From Hydrogenophilales bacterium (GTDB lineage: Bacteria > Pseudomonadota > Gammaproteobacteria > Burkholderiales > Thiobacillaceae), in assembly GCA_011391655.1 (NCBI GenBank), contig JAABQE010000247.1, positions 1 through 8,821 on the forward strand: 8,821 nt of DNA. Direction: 5' to 3'. How positions within the stretch are numbered: the stretch's first letter is position 1; every line of letters begins with the position of its first letter. This document shows, in pieces, positions 6,609 to 8,821 of the stretch. The translations under genes were made by a program, and so were the position numbers. A model generated the notes under the pieces. The model was given only the letters and a program-made list of their open reading frames with translations. It had not been told where the DNA came from and did not search any database.

Positions 6609-6932
6609 TCAACGCTCCAGATATTGCAGCTTGTCTTTCACGCCAGCCCAGTCGTCGGCATCGGGCAGCGGGTCTTTGCGTTCAATGATGACTTTCCAGC
6701 CTTTGGCGAGTTCGGCGTTGAGCGCGATGAAGCCACGCTGGTCATCCGGCACGTCGTCTTCGGCAAAAATCGCCTCGACCGGGCATTCGGCCACGCACAA
6801 CGTGCAGTCGATGCATTCCTCCGGATCGATGACGAGAAAGTTCGGTCCTTCATGGAAGCAGTCCACCGGACAGACATCGACGCAATCGGTGTATTTGCAC
6901 TTCACACAGGCTTCGGCTACAACATAGGTCAT
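6609..6932 (-). CDS. fdxA: Seven-iron ferredoxin FdxA (3Fe-4S + 4Fe-4S)
   Basis: A 107-residue cytoplasmic electron carrier closely resembling Azotobacter vinelandii ferredoxin I over its whole length. By analogy with FdI, Cys9, Cys17 and Cys50 bind the 3Fe-4S cluster, while Cys21, Cys40, Cys43 and Cys46 bind the 4Fe-4S cluster. Cys25 corresponds to the free cysteine next to the 4Fe cluster, and Cys12 is a further non-ligand. The C-terminal extension (LNAELA, then [10 protein letters not shown], ending L-Q-Y-L-E-R) is the long tail characteristic of this subfamily. The ATG at 6932 has an AGG ribosome site about 9 nt upstream and gives the family-standard N-terminus MTYVV. It is the first gene of a probable two-gene unit with the nuclease (5-nt gap) and is transcribed divergently from trxA. 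FdxA proteins have low-potential redox roles; its reductase and acceptor are not visible here. Confidence 0.96.
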   Translation of the reverse strand: MTYVVAEACVKCKYTDCVDVCPVDCFHEGPNFLVIDPEECIDCTLCVAECPVEAIFAEDDVPDDQRGFIALNAELAKGWKVIIERKDPLPDADDWAGVKDKLQYLER

Positions 6933-7102
6933 TCGTATTTACCTGCTATGGGTTAAGAACGGAATCTTGGGAAACGCCCGGATGCTTGCAGGCGACCATT
7001 TTGATGTAGCATATCGGCACAATTCCGAATTTTCCAGCATTACCTTCAGCATCAGCAGGCCGAGCCCGGCCATCCCCACTCTTCAATTTAGGAGCTTCAC
7101 CA
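6933..7102. promoter_or_regulatory. Divergent fdxA-trxA intergenic region
   Basis: These 170 bp must carry promoters for both fdxA (leftward) and trxA (rightward). I see no convincing -35/-10 pair in either direction. AT-richer stretches at about 7000-7035 are the likeliest location. An 11-bp palindrome with a 1-nt centre, AATTC-C-GAATT (7021-7031), lies 71 nt before the trxA start and is a candidate operator. AGGAG (7090-7094) is the trxA ribosome site. I found no small gene here. Confidence 0.5.
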
Positions 7103-7429
7103 ATGAGCGAACATGTTCATTACATATCCGACGATTCTTTCGAACAGGAAGTGCTGCAAGCCGGCGTGCCCGTGCTGGTGGACTACTGGGCCGACTGGTG
7201 TGGCCCCTGCAAAATGATTTCACCGATTCTGGACGAAGTCGCCAAGGAATACGCCGGCAAGCTCAAGGTGTGCAAACTGAACATCGACGAGAACCAGGCC
7301 ACGCCGCCCAAGTTCGGCATTCGCGGCATCCCCACCCTGATGCTGTTCAAGAACGGCAACGTCGAAGCTACCAAGGTCGGCGCGCTGTCTAAGTCACAGC
7401 TCACCGCTTTCGTTGACAGCAACATCTAA
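7103..7429 (+). CDS. trxA: Thioredoxin 1
   Basis: A 108-residue cytoplasmic thioredoxin, the general protein disulfide reductant recycled by thioredoxin reductase. It is nearly collinear with E. coli TrxA. The active site is W-C-G-P-C-K with redox cysteines Cys33 and Cys36, the buried Asp27 precedes it in V-D-Y-W-A, and the cis-proline is Pro77 in G-I-R-G-I-P-T. The C-terminal [17 protein letters not shown] run is also conserved. One additional cysteine (Cys57, in K-V-C-K-L-N-I-D) replaces the alanine found in E. coli. The ATG at 7103 follows AGGAG (7090-7094) with 8-nt spacing. It lies 184 nt upstream of rho on the same strand, a pairing common in proteobacteria. There is no clear intrinsic terminator between them, so some readthrough into rho is likely. 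Confidence 0.98.
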   Translation: MSEHVHYISDDSFEQEVLQAGVPVLVDYWADWCGPCKMISPILDEVAKEYAGKLKVCKLNIDENQATPPKFGIRGIPTLMLFKNGNVEATKVGALSKSQLTAFVDSNI

Positions 7430-7540
7430 GAAGGCGCTTTTACTGGGCGGTGCGTCCAGCGCGCCATCAGTGCCCGCCGCACCCGCAAGGAATCCGCCAC
7501 ACGATATAGATGCCCTTCAGGGTGTTCTCCCTGCAGACAG

Positions 7541-7613
7541 TCTCGGCGCCGTCCCGTCCGCCCCCACGCCCCCCCATCCGGCTCTTTCAAGCGAGCCCCT
7601 CCAGGCCCCGTCC
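7541..7613 (+). promoter_or_regulatory. C-rich, G-poor rho leader (rut-like)
   Basis: The 73 nt before rho contain about 41 C and 15 G. The core 7557-7590 has about 20 C and only 4 G in 34 nt, including a run of seven C (7569-7575). Such C-over-G, weakly structured RNA is what Rho loads on (rut sites), and rho in E. coli is known to be autoregulated by Rho-dependent attenuation in its leader. A short hairpin lies just upstream (CAGGG/CCCTG, 7518-7533, loop TGTTCT). AGG at 7603-7605 is the only, weak, ribosome-site candidate for rho. Composition is seen directly; the autoregulatory role here is inferred from the family. Confidence 0.5.
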
Positions 7614-8821
7614 ATGTATCTTTCCGAACTCAAGCAAAAACCCATTACCGAGCTCCTCGAGCTTGCCGCCACCTTCAGCATCGATAACGCTAACCGCTTT
7701 CGCAAGCAGGAACTGATTTTCGCCATCCTGAAAGCGGTAGCGAAGCGCGGTGATTCGATTTTTGGTGACGGCGTACTGGAAGTGCTGCCTGACGGGTTCG
7801 GATTTTTGCGGTCGCCGGAGGCTTCGTACCTGGCCAACACCGACGACATTTACGTTTCGCCGTCGCAGATCCGCCGCTTTAACCTGCACACCGGCGACAA
7901 GATCGAAGGCGAAATCCGCACCCCCAAGGATGGTGAACGCTATTCGGCGATGACCAAGCTCGACAAGATCAACGACGAGCCGCCCGAGGCGAGCAAAAAC
8001 AAGATCCTGTTCGAGAACCTCACCCCGCTGCACCCGGACGCGCCGCTCAAGCTGGAACGTGACATCAAGGCCGAGGAAAACCTCACCAGCCGCGTGATCG
8101 ACATCGTCGCACCGATTGGCAAAGGCCAGCGCGGTCTGCTGGTGGCCCCGCCGAAATCGGGCAAAACCGTGATGCTGCAACAGATTGCTCACGCAATCAG
8201 TTCCAACCACCCTGATGTCGTCCTGTTCGTCCTGCTGATCGACGAGCGCCCGGAGGAAGTCACCGAAATGAGCCGCACCGTGCGCGGCGAAGTGATCGCC
8301 TCCACCTTCGACGAACCTGCCAGCCGCCACGTGCAGGTCGCTGAAATGGTGATCGAGCGCGCCAAGCGTCTGGTTGAACACAAGAAAGACGTGGTGATCC
8401 TGCTCGACTCGATCACCCGTCTCGCGCGCGCCTACAACACCGTGCAGCCCGCCTCCGGCAAGGTGCTCACCGGTGGTGTCGACGCCAACGCGCTGCAAAA
8501 ACCCAAGCGATTCTTTGGCGCCGCACGCAACATCGAAGAAGGCGGCAGCCTCACCATCATCGCCACGGCGCTGGTCGAAACCGGCAGCCGCATGGACGAT
8601 GTGATTTACGAAGAATTCAAGGGTACCGGCAACCTGGAAATCCACCTCGACCGCAAAATGGCCGAGCGTCGCCTTTACCCTGCGATCAACGTCAATCGTT
8701 CCGGCACGCGCCGCGAAGAGCTGCTGATCCCGCAGGAGTTGCTGCAGAAGGTCTGGGTGTTGCGGAAATTGCTCTACCCGATGGACGACATGGAAGCGAT
8801 GGAATTCCTCATCGATAAAAT
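7614..8821 (+). CDS. rho: Transcription termination factor Rho, 3'-truncated by the window
   Basis: The hexameric RNA-dependent ATPase/helicase that terminates transcription at rut sites. 402 complete codons are visible and the frame is open to the edge; E. coli Rho has 419 residues and the alignment is collinear, so about 17 residues are missing. The N-terminal Rho domain begins MYLSELKQ. The primary RNA-binding site has D-G-F-G-F-L-R at 60-66. The ATPase core has Walker A P-P-K-S-G-K-T at 179-185 (Ser182 where E. coli has Ala), catalytic Glu211 in L-I-D-E-R-P-E-E, and Walker B Asp265 in I-L-L-D-S-I-T-R. The Q-loop is near 290-300, the R-loop lies around 325-340 with Lys336, and the arginine finger is Arg366 in N-R-S-G-T-R. 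All key residues are intact. The ATG at 7614 gives the standard N-terminus but has only a weak ribosome site, which fits a tightly controlled gene. It follows trxA and a rut-like leader. Confidence 0.97.
   Translation, partial: MYLSELKQKPITELLELAATFSIDNANRFRKQELIFAILKAVAKRGDSIFGDGVLEVLPDGFGFLRSPEASYLANTDDIYVSPSQIRRFNLHTGDKIEGEIRTPKDGERYSAMTKLDKINDEPPEASKNKILFENLTPLHPDAPLKLERDIKAEENLTSRVIDIVAPIGKGQRGLLVAPPKSGKTVMLQQIAHAISSNHPDVVLFVLLIDERPEEVTEMSRTVRGEVIASTFDEPASRHVQVAEMVIERAKRLVEHKKDVVILLDSITRLARAYNTVQPASGKVLTGGVDANALQKPKRFFGAARNIEEGGSLTIIATALVETGSRMDDVIYEEFKGTGNLEIHLDRKMAERRLYPAINVNRSGTRREELLIPQELLQKVWVLRKLLYPMDDMEAMEFLIDK

Noticed and set aside
7450..7509. Short GTG-initiated frame (19 residues) between trxA and rho
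   Set aside because: No ribosome site, a weak start codon and no recognisable peptide; chance length.
7510..7716. Pro/Ser-rich 68-codon frame across the rho leader and rho start, considered as a rhoL-like leader peptide
   Set aside because: Overlaps about 100 nt of rho in another frame, has no ribosome site, and its proline/serine content simply reflects the C-rich leader.
7587..8645. Long minus-strand open frame (352 codons) opposite rho
   Set aside because: Lies wholly antisense to rho, whose frame is intact and strongly conserved. The open antisense frame is a by-product of GC-rich codon usage and resembles no protein family.

Overview
The window is a GC-rich stretch of ordinary chromosome, most likely from a betaproteobacterium. 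The clues are the trxA-rho neighbourhood, an Azotobacter-type seven-iron ferredoxin, a c551/c552-type cytochrome resembling those of Hydrogenophilus and Thiobacillus, a DUF2189 membrane protein, and an AddB-like 'probable DNA repair' nuclease typical of beta/gamma-proteobacteria. Placement is by remembered protein similarity only; I ran no search. I see no insertion sequence, phage gene, CRISPR array, tRNA or rRNA.

Layout. The left edge (2-1228, +) is the C-terminal part of a YyaL/SPATA20-type (DUF255) protein cut by the window. Next come a DUF2189 membrane protein (1324-2112, +) and a secreted monohaem cytochrome c (2235-2558, +), which ends at a clear intrinsic terminator (2579-2614). A stand-alone branched-chain amino-acid-type binding lipoprotein (2698-3849, +) follows, behind its own likely extended -10 promoter. 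It converges on a large minus-strand gene (3883-6603) for an AddB-like PD-(D/E)XK nuclease with a four-cysteine iron-sulfur signature. That gene lies 5 nt downstream of fdxA (6609-6932, -), so the two probably form an operon. A 170-bp divergent region separates fdxA from trxA (7103-7429, +). After trxA comes a C-rich, G-poor leader and then rho (7614 to the window end, +), complete except for about its last 17 residues.

How the genes work together. There is no single pathway. Cytochrome c, ferredoxin and thioredoxin are three separate electron carriers, periplasmic and cytoplasmic. The nuclease is a recombination/repair factor, and Rho is the transcription termination helicase. No AddA/UvrD-type helicase partner for the nuclease, and no liv permease or ATPase for the binding protein, lies in the window.

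No wholly new system is evident. The points most worth a second look are: the start region of the nuclease gene, where the best-placed ATG opens a 9-codon out-of-frame ORF and the in-frame ATG sits on a perfect 8-bp hairpin; the fdxA-nuclease pairing; the rut-like leader of rho, which fits Rho autoregulation; and an 8-bp inverted repeat upstream of the cytochrome gene.
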